From the NCBI GenBank assembly GCA_034003745.1, contig JAVEYA010000128.1, positions 1 through 5,935 of the forward strand: DNA of 5,935 nucleotides. Direction: 5' to 3'. The notes under the pieces were generated by a model that saw only the letters and a list, made by a program, of their open reading frames with translations, was not told where the DNA came from and did no database searches. This DNA comes from JAVEYA01 sp034003745. GTDB lineage: Bacteria > Bacillota > Peptococcia > DRI-13 > PHAD01. The first letter of the stretch is position 1; each line of letters starts with the position of its first letter. Both the position numbers and the translations under genes were made by a program. This document shows, piece after piece, positions 1 through 5,453 of the stretch.

Positions 1-1028
1 AAAGGCAGTTGGATCTTCACCAGTGCGCTGGCAACATTAAAAATAGTCATACGCCGCTGCTCGATACTTCTGATCAGACAATGGGTCTGATGCAGATTGT
101 TTTCTACGAAATTACGCGTAGTGTCGTCGGTATTGCTGCTTTTTTTCAGAATGGAACTGTACGCTTTATTAATGGTCAGATGCGGGATATGGTTATCATT
201 TAAATAAATGATATAATCGTCTTCAATCCGTTCCACTGTCACATCCGGGATAATATAGCGTATTTCACCGCCGCCAAAGGAGGCCCCGGGCTTGGGATTC
301 AGCGTTTTAATCAGGTCCGCCATTTCCTGCACCCGCGCCACCGGTACATTGAGGATTTGCGCGGCCCGGTTCAGCTTGCCTGCGGCAATCAGTTCCAGAT
401 GCTGGTCAATCAGTTCGTACAGCACCGGATCCGTAATCCCTTTTTGCATCAGCTGCAGGCCCAGGCATTCGCTTAAATTGGAGGCGCCGATACCGGCCGG
501 ATCAAATGATTGGATTCTTCTGATAATTCTTTCGACCTGGGCGAGCGGAACCTGCAAATCGGCCGCCGCCTGTTCATAAGCAACCGACAAATACCCGCTG
601 GGGTCAATGTTGCCGATCAAGTAAAGCGCGGTGCGGTAATCGTCTTTATTCAAAGAAAGATAGCCCAACTGGGTCAAAAGATGTTCCTGCAGACTGACGC
701 CTCTTTTGAGGTAGTTCTCAAAAGGCACTTCTGCTTTCACTTCGCGGGAACGGTCATATTCCTGGGATTCAAAATTATCATCGAGGTAATAATCCCAGTC
801 AATTTCATTCTCTTTTTCTTTTTTAACCGGCTCGTCCCGATCCTTGTCTCTGGGGGCGGCGTATTCTTCTTCCTTAATCTCAATCAGCGGATTCTCGGTA
901 ACCATCTCATTGACATACTCGGATAATTCCGAATAGGAAAGCTGCAGGATCTTGATAGCCTGTCTCAGTTCAGGCGTCATAATCAGCTTTTGCGTTTGTT
1001 CGAGACGCAATCCATAATTAAGATTCAT
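1..1028 (-). CDS. rpoN: RNA polymerase sigma-54 factor RpoN, 3' end beyond the window
   Basis: Sigma-54 directs RNA polymerase to -24/-12 promoters and needs an AAA+ activator to open them. 342 codons are visible; the family is usually about 430-480 residues. The N-terminus (MNLNYGLRLEQTQKLIMTPE, then LRQAIKILQLS) is the typical activator-binding region I. An acidic, charged stretch follows (about residues 50-100, region II), and then the core-binding region, with the recognisable motifs SFDPAGIGASNLSECLGLQL (about 174-193) and LNPKPGASFGGGE (243-255). The visible part ends in FVENNLHQTHCLIRSIEQRRMT, just before the DNA-binding part. The C-terminal helix-turn-helix and RpoN box, which read the promoter, are therefore not in view. 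The ATG start has a purine-rich AAAGGGGGC ribosome site about 8 nt upstream. There is no frameshift in the visible part. Its target genes cannot be told from this window. Confidence 0.97.
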   Translation of the reverse strand, partial: MNLNYGLRLEQTQKLIMTPELRQAIKILQLSYSELSEYVNEMVTENPLIEIKEEEYAAPRDKDRDEPVKKEKENEIDWDYYLDDNFESQEYDRSREVKAEVPFENYLKRGVSLQEHLLTQLGYLSLNKDDYRTALYLIGNIDPSGYLSVAYEQAAADLQVPLAQVERIIRRIQSFDPAGIGASNLSECLGLQLMQKGITDPVLYELIDQHLELIAAGKLNRAAQILNVPVARVQEMADLIKTLNPKPGASFGGGEIRYIIPDVTVERIEDDYIIYLNDNHIPHLTINKAYSSILKKSSNTDDTTRNFVENNLHQTHCLIRSIEQRRMTIFNVASALVKIQLP

Positions 1029-1103
1029 GGTAGTTGCCCCCTTTCCCAACAAATCGGGCTGCTATACAATATTCAATATAAATCGCATTGTTATGATTTC
1101 GTT

Positions 1104-1118
1104 ATTTTTCTGAAAAAT
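1104..1118. promoter_or_regulatory. CodY-box-like palindrome upstream of rpoN
   Basis: ATTTTTCTGAAAAAT is a perfect palindrome of two 7-bp arms around one central base. It matches the published CodY consensus AATTTTCWGAAAATT at 13 of 15 positions, and the two mismatches are symmetric. It lies 76 bp upstream of the rpoN start codon, in the gene-free spacer and downstream of the best promoter candidate I can see. CodY, where present, represses by binding over or downstream of promoters when branched-chain amino acids and GTP are plentiful. The match and position are seen; the regulator is inferred. The spacer is AT-rich, so a chance A/T palindrome is possible. Confidence 0.4.
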
Positions 1119-1155
1119 CCTGCTGATTTAATGTTAATATTTTTCCCTACTTATT

Positions 1156-1185
1156 TATATACAAAAACTTATCCAAACATGCCAA
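1156..1185 (-). promoter_or_regulatory. candidate sigma-A promoter for rpoN
   Basis: On the minus strand TTGGCA (1185-1180; 5 of 6 to TTGACA) is followed after 18 bp by TATATA (1161-1156; 4 of 6 to TATAAT). Transcription would start near 1149 and leave a leader of about 120 nt before rpoN. It lies just past the ferredoxin terminator, where rpoN would need its own promoter. The -10 is imperfect and the region is AT-rich, so a start closer to the gene is not excluded. Confidence 0.35.
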
Positions 1186-1217
1186 TTATCACCGCAAATT
1201 ACCAGTGATACCGTGAG

Positions 1218-1255
1218 AAAAACGGCGCATGACCGGACGGCCATACGCCGTTTTT
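1218..1255 (-). terminator. intrinsic terminator after the ferredoxin gene
   Basis: AAAAACGGCG (1218-1227) and CGCCGTTTTT (1246-1255) form a perfect 10-bp stem. The loop can pair further (ATG 1229-1231 with CAT 1242-1244). Read on the minus strand, the GC-rich stem is followed by TTTTT and begins 13 bp after the ferredoxin stop codon, so it ends that transcript. The opposite strand also has a T-rich tail (TTTTTATTTT), so it could work in both directions, although no plus-strand gene is seen here. Confidence 0.85.
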
Positions 1256-1267
1256 ATTTTTATTGCC

Positions 1268-1435
1268 TTACTCGGAAATCGCGCTGACCGGACATACGTC
1301 TTCACAAGCGCCGCAGTCAGTACAAGTGGCAGCATCAATCTCATATTTGTTGGCGCCTTCACTAATCGCTTCTACCGGGCATTGAGCAGCGCACGCACCG
1401 CAGGAAATGCACTCATCACTAATTTTATGAGCCAT
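1268..1435 (-). CDS. clostridial-type 2[4Fe-4S] ferredoxin, 55 aa
   Basis: A small, soluble low-potential electron carrier of anaerobes. The 55 residues hold two complete cluster-binding motifs: C9-x2-C12-x2-C15-x3-C19-P and C38-x2-C41-x2-C44-x3-C48-P. Their spacing and the internal two-fold symmetry are those of the classic clostridial ferredoxin, whose usual length is about 55 residues. In such folds the last cysteine of each motif completes the other cluster. The ATG start is set by a strong GGAGGTG ribosome site 7 nt upstream and by the family N-terminus (MAHKISDECISCGAC). The gene sits alone between its own promoter (1482-1510) and terminator (1218-1255), which suggests high monocistronic expression. 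Its redox partner cannot be deduced from the neighbours. It is absent from lists that exclude very short genes, but the motif evidence is unambiguous. Confidence 0.96.
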   Translation of the reverse strand: MAHKISDECISCGACAAQCPVEAISEGANKYEIDAATCTDCGACEDVCPVSAISE

Positions 1436-1481
1436 GTTTTCACCTCCAACCCCTCTATCAAACTATACATATCTTCTTAAG

Positions 1482-1510
1482 ATTATACTAGATTTAGACT
1501 CCTTACGCAA
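1482..1510 (-). promoter_or_regulatory. sigma-A promoter of the ferredoxin gene
   Basis: On the minus strand TTGCGT (1510-1505) is followed after exactly 17 bp by a perfect TATAAT (1487-1482). Transcription would start near 1475, giving a leader of about 40 nt that carries the GGAGG ribosome site. The -35 box starts 2 bp after the whiA stop codon, so the whole promoter is packed into the 76-bp gap between whiA and the ferredoxin gene. The -35 matches only 3 of 6; the -10 and spacing are ideal. Confidence 0.75.
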
Positions 1511-1511
1511 G

Positions 1512-2471
1512 TTATTCAAGGCTTTTAGCCAACCGCCGCTTCAATTCTTCGCCCATTTCCTCTATTTTTCGCATCCTGTGATTGACGCCGGATTTGCCGA
1601 TAGGGGGGTGCATCAATTCACCCAGTACTTTTAAGGATACATCCGGGTTCTCCAAGCGCCCCCGGGCAATTTTCTGCAGAGGGGGAGAAAGCTTATCCAG
1701 CCCCAGCGTTTCATCGATCAGCCGGATATATTCCACCTGCTTTAATGAAGCATTGACGGTTTTATTGAGATTGGCGGTCTCGCAGTTAACCAGCCGGTTA
1801 ACCTGGTTGCGCATGCCCTTGACGATGCGGATATTCTCAAAATTCAACAACGCCTGATGGGCGCCGATAATATTCAAAAAGGCCACGATTTGCTCGCTTT
1901 CCTTCAAATAGACGAAATGCAGTTTTTTACGGCTCGAGACTTTCGCCTGAATGCCTTCAAACTTATTCATCAAACCGGACAGGGCATGGGCATACCCCAG
2001 GCTGGAGGTGATGATTTCCAAATGGTAATTTCCTTCCGGCCGGTTGACGGAACCCGCTCCCAAAAAGGCGCCGCGCAAATAACTCCGGCGGCAGCACTGG
2101 GTTTTGACCAGGCTTTTTTTGATTGTCTGGGAGATGGCGCCGTCTTCGTCTAACAGCCCCAGCATGATTAAATAGCTATCCATCCCCTGCTGCTGGGGAA
2201 AATGGATGCTGTAAATATTGTTCTTTTTTAAGCGCCGGCGCTTTTGCGCCTTGATTTCCACACTGAAGTTGAAAATCTGTTTGGCCAGCTTAAAGATTTT
2301 CCGGGCTACCGCAGCATTTTCTGTTTTGACGCCTAAACTTAAACCGGATTCCGGATTGATCTTAATGGTCCCGTCCATCCGGACCAAGGCGGCCAGTTCC
2401 GCCAGCGCGCAGCAGGGCTTGACCGGAAGGAGGCGGGCCAGTTCATCTTTGGTTTGGGTGGAAAAAGACAT
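1512..2471 (-). CDS. whiA: DNA-binding protein WhiA (sporulation/division regulator)
   Basis: WhiA is a cytoplasmic DNA-binding protein. In Streptomyces it is a sporulation transcription factor; in Bacillus subtilis it is nucleoid-associated and affects cell division and chromosome segregation. The 319 residues match the family length. The N-terminal two thirds form a LAGLIDADG homing-endonuclease-like fold that lacks nuclease activity; the signature SYLRGAFLGAGSVNRPEG is at about 130-147. The linker NCETANLNKTVNAS (229-242) is near-invariant in the family. The C-terminal helix-turn-helix contains SLKVLGELMHPPIGKSGVNH (279-298) followed by RMRKIEEM. The ATG start has GGAGGG 5 nt upstream, inside the end of yvcK, and the two genes overlap by 29 bp, which implies translational coupling. 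I see no hairpin terminator in the 76 bp after the stop, so some operon transcripts may run on into the ferredoxin gene. It is the last gene of the PHP-rapZ-yvcK-whiA operon. Confidence 0.97.
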   Translation of the reverse strand: MSFSTQTKDELARLLPVKPCCALAELAALVRMDGTIKINPESGLSLGVKTENAAVARKIFKLAKQIFNFSVEIKAQKRRRLKKNNIYSIHFPQQQGMDSYLIMLGLLDEDGAISQTIKKSLVKTQCCRRSYLRGAFLGAGSVNRPEGNYHLEIITSSLGYAHALSGLMNKFEGIQAKVSSRKKLHFVYLKESEQIVAFLNIIGAHQALLNFENIRIVKGMRNQVNRLVNCETANLNKTVNASLKQVEYIRLIDETLGLDKLSPPLQKIARGRLENPDVSLKVLGELMHPPIGKSGVNHRMRKIEEMGEELKRRLAKSLE

Positions 2472-3543
2472 ACTTACCCTCCGCTGTTTTCTTAACGATT
2501 AATTGCGCCAGTTTGTCGGGATGATGGCGAATATACGCCTGCTCCTGAAAAAGTTTTTCCGCAATGATTTTCACTTTGAGCCGCTCCAGCTTATCCGTAT
2601 CCACAGTTACGGCCTGGGCGCCTTCAGCACTGTACTTCTGCAGCAGCTCCGGCGGAATTTCCTCCGCATTGACAATAATGTAATCGACCAGACCTTTTTT
2701 GGTATGCTGATAAATAGCCTGCAAATGCCCGGCGGCTGAATAGCCCAATGTCTCGCCCGGCTGGGTCATGATATTGCAGACATAAATCTTTTTGGCGGAT
2801 GATTGCTCGATGGCCTCTACGATGCCCGGCACCAGGAGATTCGGGATCACGCTGGTATAGAGGCTGCCCGGTCCCAGGACGACCGTGTCCGCTTCGAGAA
2901 TGGCTTCCACTGCTTCCTGGACAGGACGTGGATTGGGCGGAATGGTGAAAACCCGCTTAATCTGCCCCCGGCTCCGGGGAATATTGGATTCGCCTTTGAC
3001 AACGGTATTATCCCGCAGTTCCGCAGCCAAAACGATACTGTCCAAGGTCGAGGGAAGCACCCGTCCCCGGATGGCCAAAACTTTGCCGACCTCATGAATG
3101 GCTGTTTCGAAGCTGCCGGAGATGTCCGCCAAGGCGGTAATGAGCAGATTACCCAGATTATGGCCGGACATTTCCCCTTTGGCAAAACGATAGTTGAAGA
3201 GCGCCTCCATAGCCGGCTCCGTATCGGCCAAAGCAACCAGGCAGTTGCGCAGGTCTCCCGGCGGCAGAATACCGAATTCGCCGCGCAGCCGGCCGGAACT
3301 GCCCCCGTCGTCGGCCGCCGAGACGATGGCTGTGAGATTGGAAGTGTATTCTTTCAAGCCCCGCAAGAGCACGGCCAGGCCGGTTCCCCCGCCGATGACC
3401 ACGATGCGGGGACCTCTCTTCAGATAATATTTTTGGTAAACGTCTTTCAGCCGGCGCCTCCTGCGGAAGCCGAAAATCAACGCCATGCCCAGTCCCGTCA
3501 AGAGGACGGCCAGGGATAAAATCATCAGACATTGAAAGTTCAT
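2443..3543 (-). CDS. yvcK: YvcK, CofD-like UDP-sugar-binding protein with N-terminal membrane anchor
   Basis: YvcK (gluconeogenesis factor) has a CofD/Rossmann-like fold. In B. subtilis and mycobacteria it binds UDP-sugars such as UDP-GlcNAc and is needed for proper envelope synthesis on gluconeogenic carbon sources. The 366 residues contain the family motifs in order: IGGGTG (50-55), SAADDGGSSG (75-84), PPGDLRNC (94-101), GHNLGN (127-132), GPGSLYTS (224-231) and NIMTQPGET (257-265). Before this core lies a hydrophobic segment (about residues 5-25) followed by RRRRR (27-31). By the positive-inside rule this is a membrane anchor that leaves the enzyme domain in the cytoplasm. The B. subtilis protein is about 317 residues and lacks the anchor; longer anchored forms occur in other Firmicutes. 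The start ATG overlaps the rapZ stop as ATGA, and the end overlaps whiA by 29 bp, so all three are probably translationally coupled. Confidence 0.97.
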   Translation of the reverse strand: MNFQCLMILSLAVLLTGLGMALIFGFRRRRRLKDVYQKYYLKRGPRIVVIGGGTGLAVLLRGLKEYTSNLTAIVSAADDGGSSGRLRGEFGILPPGDLRNCLVALADTEPAMEALFNYRFAKGEMSGHNLGNLLITALADISGSFETAIHEVGKVLAIRGRVLPSTLDSIVLAAELRDNTVVKGESNIPRSRGQIKRVFTIPPNPRPVQEAVEAILEADTVVLGPGSLYTSVIPNLLVPGIVEAIEQSSAKKIYVCNIMTQPGETLGYSAAGHLQAIYQHTKKGLVDYIIVNAEEIPPELLQKYSAEGAQAVTVDTDKLERLKVKIIAEKLFQEQAYIRHHPDKLAQLIVKKTAEGKYVFFHPNQR

Positions 3544-4433
3544 CGTTCTTCCCCGGCTTCTTTCTTCAGCATATCCCGGTGCCTTACCACCACATTATAG
3601 CTCGAGCCGGTAAGCATTTCGGCCATTTTGTTGGCGAGGACGACGGAACGGTGCTGCCCCCCCGTACAACCGATGGCGATAACGAGGTGGGTCTTCCCTT
3701 CCCGGATATAGTGGGGCAAGAGAAACATCAGCAAATCACTATATTTTTGCAAAAACTCCGCCGTAATCGGCGAAACCAGCACATACTCCTTGACTTCCGT
3801 ATCGTAGCCGGTCTGCATCTTAAGATGTTCTTCATAAAAGGGATTAGGGATGAAACGAACGTCCACCACCAGGTCGGCATCCAGGGGAATACCGTATTTG
3901 TAGCCGAAAGACATTACTGTGACGCTCATGCGGATTTTCTCATTCTGTGGTCCATACAGCTCGTTGATCTGGGTCTTCAGCTGCGTAGTGCTCATCTGGG
4001 AGGTGTCGATAATCTTATGGGCAATGCCCCGGATTTCTTCGAGCCGCTTCCTTTCCAGCAGAATATCCTCCAGAAGGCGTCCGTGTGCGGAGAGGGGATG
4101 GCGTCTTCTCGTTTCCTTGAAGCGTTTGACCAGGACCTCCGTACTGGCCTCCAGATAGAGGATTTCATAGGGATAGTCCTCTTCTTTCATTTCTTCTAAA
4201 GATTGAAACAAATCATCGAAGAAACCGCCGCCCCGCACATCGATGACCAGCGCAATGCGGTCGATTTGACTGTTGGATTCCAGGCAAAGCTTGACAAAAC
4301 GGGATAACAACGCCGGAGGAAGGTTATCGACACAAAAGAAGCCCAAGTCTTCCAACGCCCGGGCTACATGGGTCTTGCCTGCGCCGGATAAGCCGGTGAT
4401 AATCAGACAGGTAAAATCCTTTTTTTCCTTCAT
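3540..4433 (-). CDS. rapZ: RapZ/YvcJ P-loop nucleotide-binding regulator
   Basis: RapZ in E. coli is an RNA-binding adaptor that delivers the GlmZ small RNA to RNase E and so tunes glucosamine-6-phosphate synthesis. The Firmicutes homologue YvcJ binds and hydrolyses nucleotides, and its loss alters competence; an RNA role there is less certain. The 297 residues show a Walker A motif GLSGAGKT (14-21), VDNLPP (35-40), the Walker-B-like IALVIDVRGGG (60-70), the basic RRRHPL (109-114) and VMSFGYKYGIP (173-183). The C-terminal domain carries DVRFIPNPF (191-199) and GCTGGQHRSVV (255-265), the most conserved part of the family. The length is normal. I chose the ATG at 4433; an in-frame TTG directly before it (4436) is equally reachable from the ribosome site and would add one residue. 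The gene starts 14 bp after the PHP gene and overlaps yvcK by 4 bp. Confidence 0.97.
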   Translation of the reverse strand: MKEKKDFTCLIITGLSGAGKTHVARALEDLGFFCVDNLPPALLSRFVKLCLESNSQIDRIALVIDVRGGGFFDDLFQSLEEMKEEDYPYEILYLEASTEVLVKRFKETRRRHPLSAHGRLLEDILLERKRLEEIRGIAHKIIDTSQMSTTQLKTQINELYGPQNEKIRMSVTVMSFGYKYGIPLDADLVVDVRFIPNPFYEEHLKMQTGYDTEVKEYVLVSPITAEFLQKYSDLLMFLLPHYIREGKTHLVIAIGCTGGQHRSVVLANKMAEMLTGSSYNVVVRHRDMLKKEAGEER

Positions 4434-4442
4434 CAAACCTCA

Positions 4443-4449
4443 CTCCTTT
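4443..4449 (-). promoter_or_regulatory. ribosome site of rapZ overlapping the PHP stop codon
   Basis: AAAGGAG on the minus strand shares bases with the TAA stop of the upstream PHP gene (4450-4448). It lies 9 nt before the ATG at 4433 and 6 nt before the TTG at 4436, so spacing alone does not decide the rapZ start; codon preference favours ATG. A second GAGG (4441-4438) lies very close to the start codons. The overlap of stop and ribosome site suggests coupled translation. Confidence 0.7.
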
Positions 4450-5182
4450 ATTCATCCACCGCATTCACTACCCGCATCGCGGGAACGCCTGCCCTATGCA
4501 GAACTTCGGCCCCATAGTCTAGGCGGCCCACCGTCTCCGGGAAGTGGGCGTCGCTCGAGACGATAAAATCCACTCCGCAGCGGGCTGCCCGCAGCACTTC
4601 CCGGTACGAAGGGAAACGGTGACCGCTATTGATTTCCCAGGCTACGCCACACTTCAGGCAGGCCCGGGCTGTTTCACCGATGTCGATAGGCATCATCAAT
4701 CCCGGATGGGTGATGGCCTTGACCTTATACTTATGCACAGCCTCCACCAGGGCTTTGGTATTGGCGTTGATTATCCGGGATCTCAGTCCGGGAAAAACCT
4801 TGCCGGCCTGATTGCCCGCCAGCCATCCTGCCGAGGTGATATTCTTCGGACGAACATAGGGGTGCAGGCCCACCAGCAGATAATCCAGCTGATCAATCAT
4901 CTTGCGGCTGATGTCCAGTTCTCCGTCCGGGCTAACAGGATCCGCTTCCGCCCCCAGAAATATCTTCAGTTCCGGCAGGGCGGGCTGCAGTTCCTCAATT
5001 TCTCTTCTGATCTGTAAAAAAACATCCTCATTTTTCACACCGGTACCGATATTGGCCGGTCCATGGTCGGTAATACCGATCTCTTTAAGACCGCGCCTAG
5101 CGGCAGCCGCAACCATTTCCGCCACCGTACCCCGCCCGTCGCTGAAGACGGAATGGGTATGATAGTCCCCGTAGAATTTCAC
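4448..5182 (-). CDS. PHP-domain metal-dependent phosphoesterase (YcdX-like)
   Basis: PHP proteins are TIM-barrel hydrolases with a di- or trinuclear metal centre that act on phosphoesters; the family includes histidinol phosphatase, the YcdX group and polymerase proofreading domains. All expected metal ligands are visible in the 244 residues: DYHTHS with H8 and H10, D15 in SDGRG, H40 in ITDHGP, E79 in GAEAD, H107 in GLHPY, H159 in THPGL, and D211 and H213 in SSDAHF. The protein is therefore probably active. There is no signal peptide and no fused domain. The start is GTG with a weak purine stretch (GGGGGCGG); an ATG 17 nt upstream is out of frame, and the family N-terminus (MKFYGDYHTHS) fits the GTG. 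It is the first gene of the operon with rapZ, yvcK and whiA, 77 nt after the predicted transcription start. The substrate is unknown: histidinol phosphate is possible, but no histidine genes are nearby. Confidence 0.93.
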   Translation of the reverse strand: MKFYGDYHTHSVFSDGRGTVAEMVAAAARRGLKEIGITDHGPANIGTGVKNEDVFLQIRREIEELQPALPELKIFLGAEADPVSPDGELDISRKMIDQLDYLLVGLHPYVRPKNITSAGWLAGNQAGKVFPGLRSRIINANTKALVEAVHKYKVKAITHPGLMMPIDIGETARACLKCGVAWEINSGHRFPSYREVLRAARCGVDFIVSSDAHFPETVGRLDYGAEVLHRAGVPAMRVVNAVDE

Positions 5183-5207
5183 TGATCCGCCCCCGTCATT
5201 CTGTCAG

Positions 5208-5223
5208 ATACTATTAACAGTAT
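5208..5223. promoter_or_regulatory. 16-bp palindrome in the PHP operon leader
   Basis: ATACTATTAACAGTAT consists of ATACT and AGTAT arms around a TTAA core, with one non-matching pair (5213/5218). It lies between the predicted transcription start (about 5259) and the GTG start (5182), where a repressor site or a small leader hairpin would act on the whole PHP-rapZ-yvcK-whiA operon. I do not recognise the regulator. The arms are short, so chance is possible. Confidence 0.3.
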
Positions 5224-5265
5224 GCTGCGCCGGGACAGCTTTATACTTTTTCCTTTGACGGTTCC

Positions 5266-5293
5266 ATTATATCATATGCAGGCTATTAGAAAA
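5266..5293 (-). promoter_or_regulatory. extended -10 promoter of the PHP-rapZ-yvcK-whiA operon
   Basis: On the minus strand TGATATAAT (5274-5266) is a perfect TATAAT with the TGn extension. The -35 region is poor (TTTTCT at 5293-5288, 16-bp spacer, 3 of 6 to TTGACA), which is common for extended -10 promoters. Transcription would start near 5259, leaving a 77-nt leader. This is the only good promoter I see ahead of the four-gene operon. The T-run following the 5294-5308 hairpin overlaps the -35 position. Confidence 0.7.
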
Positions 5294-5308
5294 CTTGGCT
5301 TCGCCAAG
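5294..5308. repeat. short hairpin with T-run, terminator-like on the minus strand
   Basis: CTTGGC (5294-5299) and GCCAAG (5303-5308) form a 6-bp stem with a 3-nt loop. On the minus strand it is followed by TTTTCT, so it could serve as a weak back-up terminator for transcripts that escape the strong cobO terminator before the next promoter starts. The T-run is short. An alternative pairing of GGCTTC (5297-5302) with GAAGCC (5326-5331) is possible and would disrupt this hairpin. Confidence 0.4.
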
Positions 5309-5345
5309 CCTTTATGGCGCAAGCGGAAGCCTTAGCTGCACTTAT

Positions 5346-5379
5346 GTCTGTCAGAAAGCGGATATGCTTTCTGATAGAC
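5346..5379. repeat. 14-bp-stem inverted repeat between cobO and the PHP gene
   Basis: GTCTGTCAGAAAGC (5346-5359) pairs with GCTTTCTGATAGAC (5366-5379) at 13 of 14 positions, the exception being a possible G-T pair, around a 6-nt loop (GGATAT). It is too long and regular for chance. No T-run follows the stem on either strand in the sense needed for termination, so it is probably a structured RNA, a protein site or part of a dispersed intergenic repeat. On the minus strand it lies directly after the T-run of the cobO terminator. Confidence 0.75.
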
Positions 5380-5380
5380 T

Positions 5381-5419
5381 AAAAAAATCGGGCCGCAGGT
5401 CTTGCGACCTGCAACCCGA
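5381..5419 (-). terminator. strong intrinsic terminator of cobO
   Basis: TCGGG (5388-5392) pairs with CCCGA (5415-5419), and GCAGGTC (5395-5401) pairs with GACCTGC (5406-5412) across a 2x2 internal loop, closed by a 4-nt loop. On the minus strand this 12-bp GC-rich stem runs straight into seven T residues (5387-5381). It begins 26 bp after the cobO stop codon. This cleanly separates cobO from the operon downstream. Confidence 0.92.
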
Positions 5420-5426
5420 GCCTCAT

Positions 5427-5453
5427 GGGGTCAGTTTTAGGGGGGTCAGTTTT
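5427..5453. repeat. tandem 12-bp repeat at the cobO stop codon
   Basis: GGGGTCAGTTTT occurs twice, at 5427-5438 and 5442-5453, with a 15-bp period. The second copy contains the cobO stop codon (TCA on this strand) and the first lies just outside the gene. Repeated motifs of this G-run plus TCAATTTT/TCAGTTTT kind resemble the terminal repeats of some IS21-family elements, from memory. No transposase gene or second end is present in the window, so this is at most a relic or a solo end. Confidence 0.6.

Noticed and set aside
1168..1185. TTGGCATG as the -24 element of a sigma-54 promoter that would let RpoN control its own gene
   Set aside because: The GC of the -12 element is missing at the required distance (GATAAG is found instead of TTGCA).
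2803..3519. A 238-codon open frame on the plus strand opposite yvcK
   Set aside because: It lies entirely antisense to a gene with all family motifs; its product has no recognisable domain. It is a by-product of codon bias in yvcK.
3579..4199. A 206-codon open frame on the plus strand opposite rapZ
   Set aside because: Antisense shadow of a well-supported gene, with no domain and no convincing ribosome site.
5183..5260. A riboswitch in the PHP operon leader
   Set aside because: The 77-nt leader shows only short stems and no conserved core of any riboswitch class I know, nor a terminator before the gene.
5346..5379. The long inverted repeat as a terminator
   Set aside because: No T-run follows the stem on either strand; the T-run next to it belongs to the cobO terminator hairpin at 5388-5419.
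5183..5453. A complete insertion sequence or MITE in the cobO-PHP spacer
   Set aside because: There are no matching terminal inverted repeats at both ends, no target duplication that I can find and no transposase; only one end-like repeat is present.
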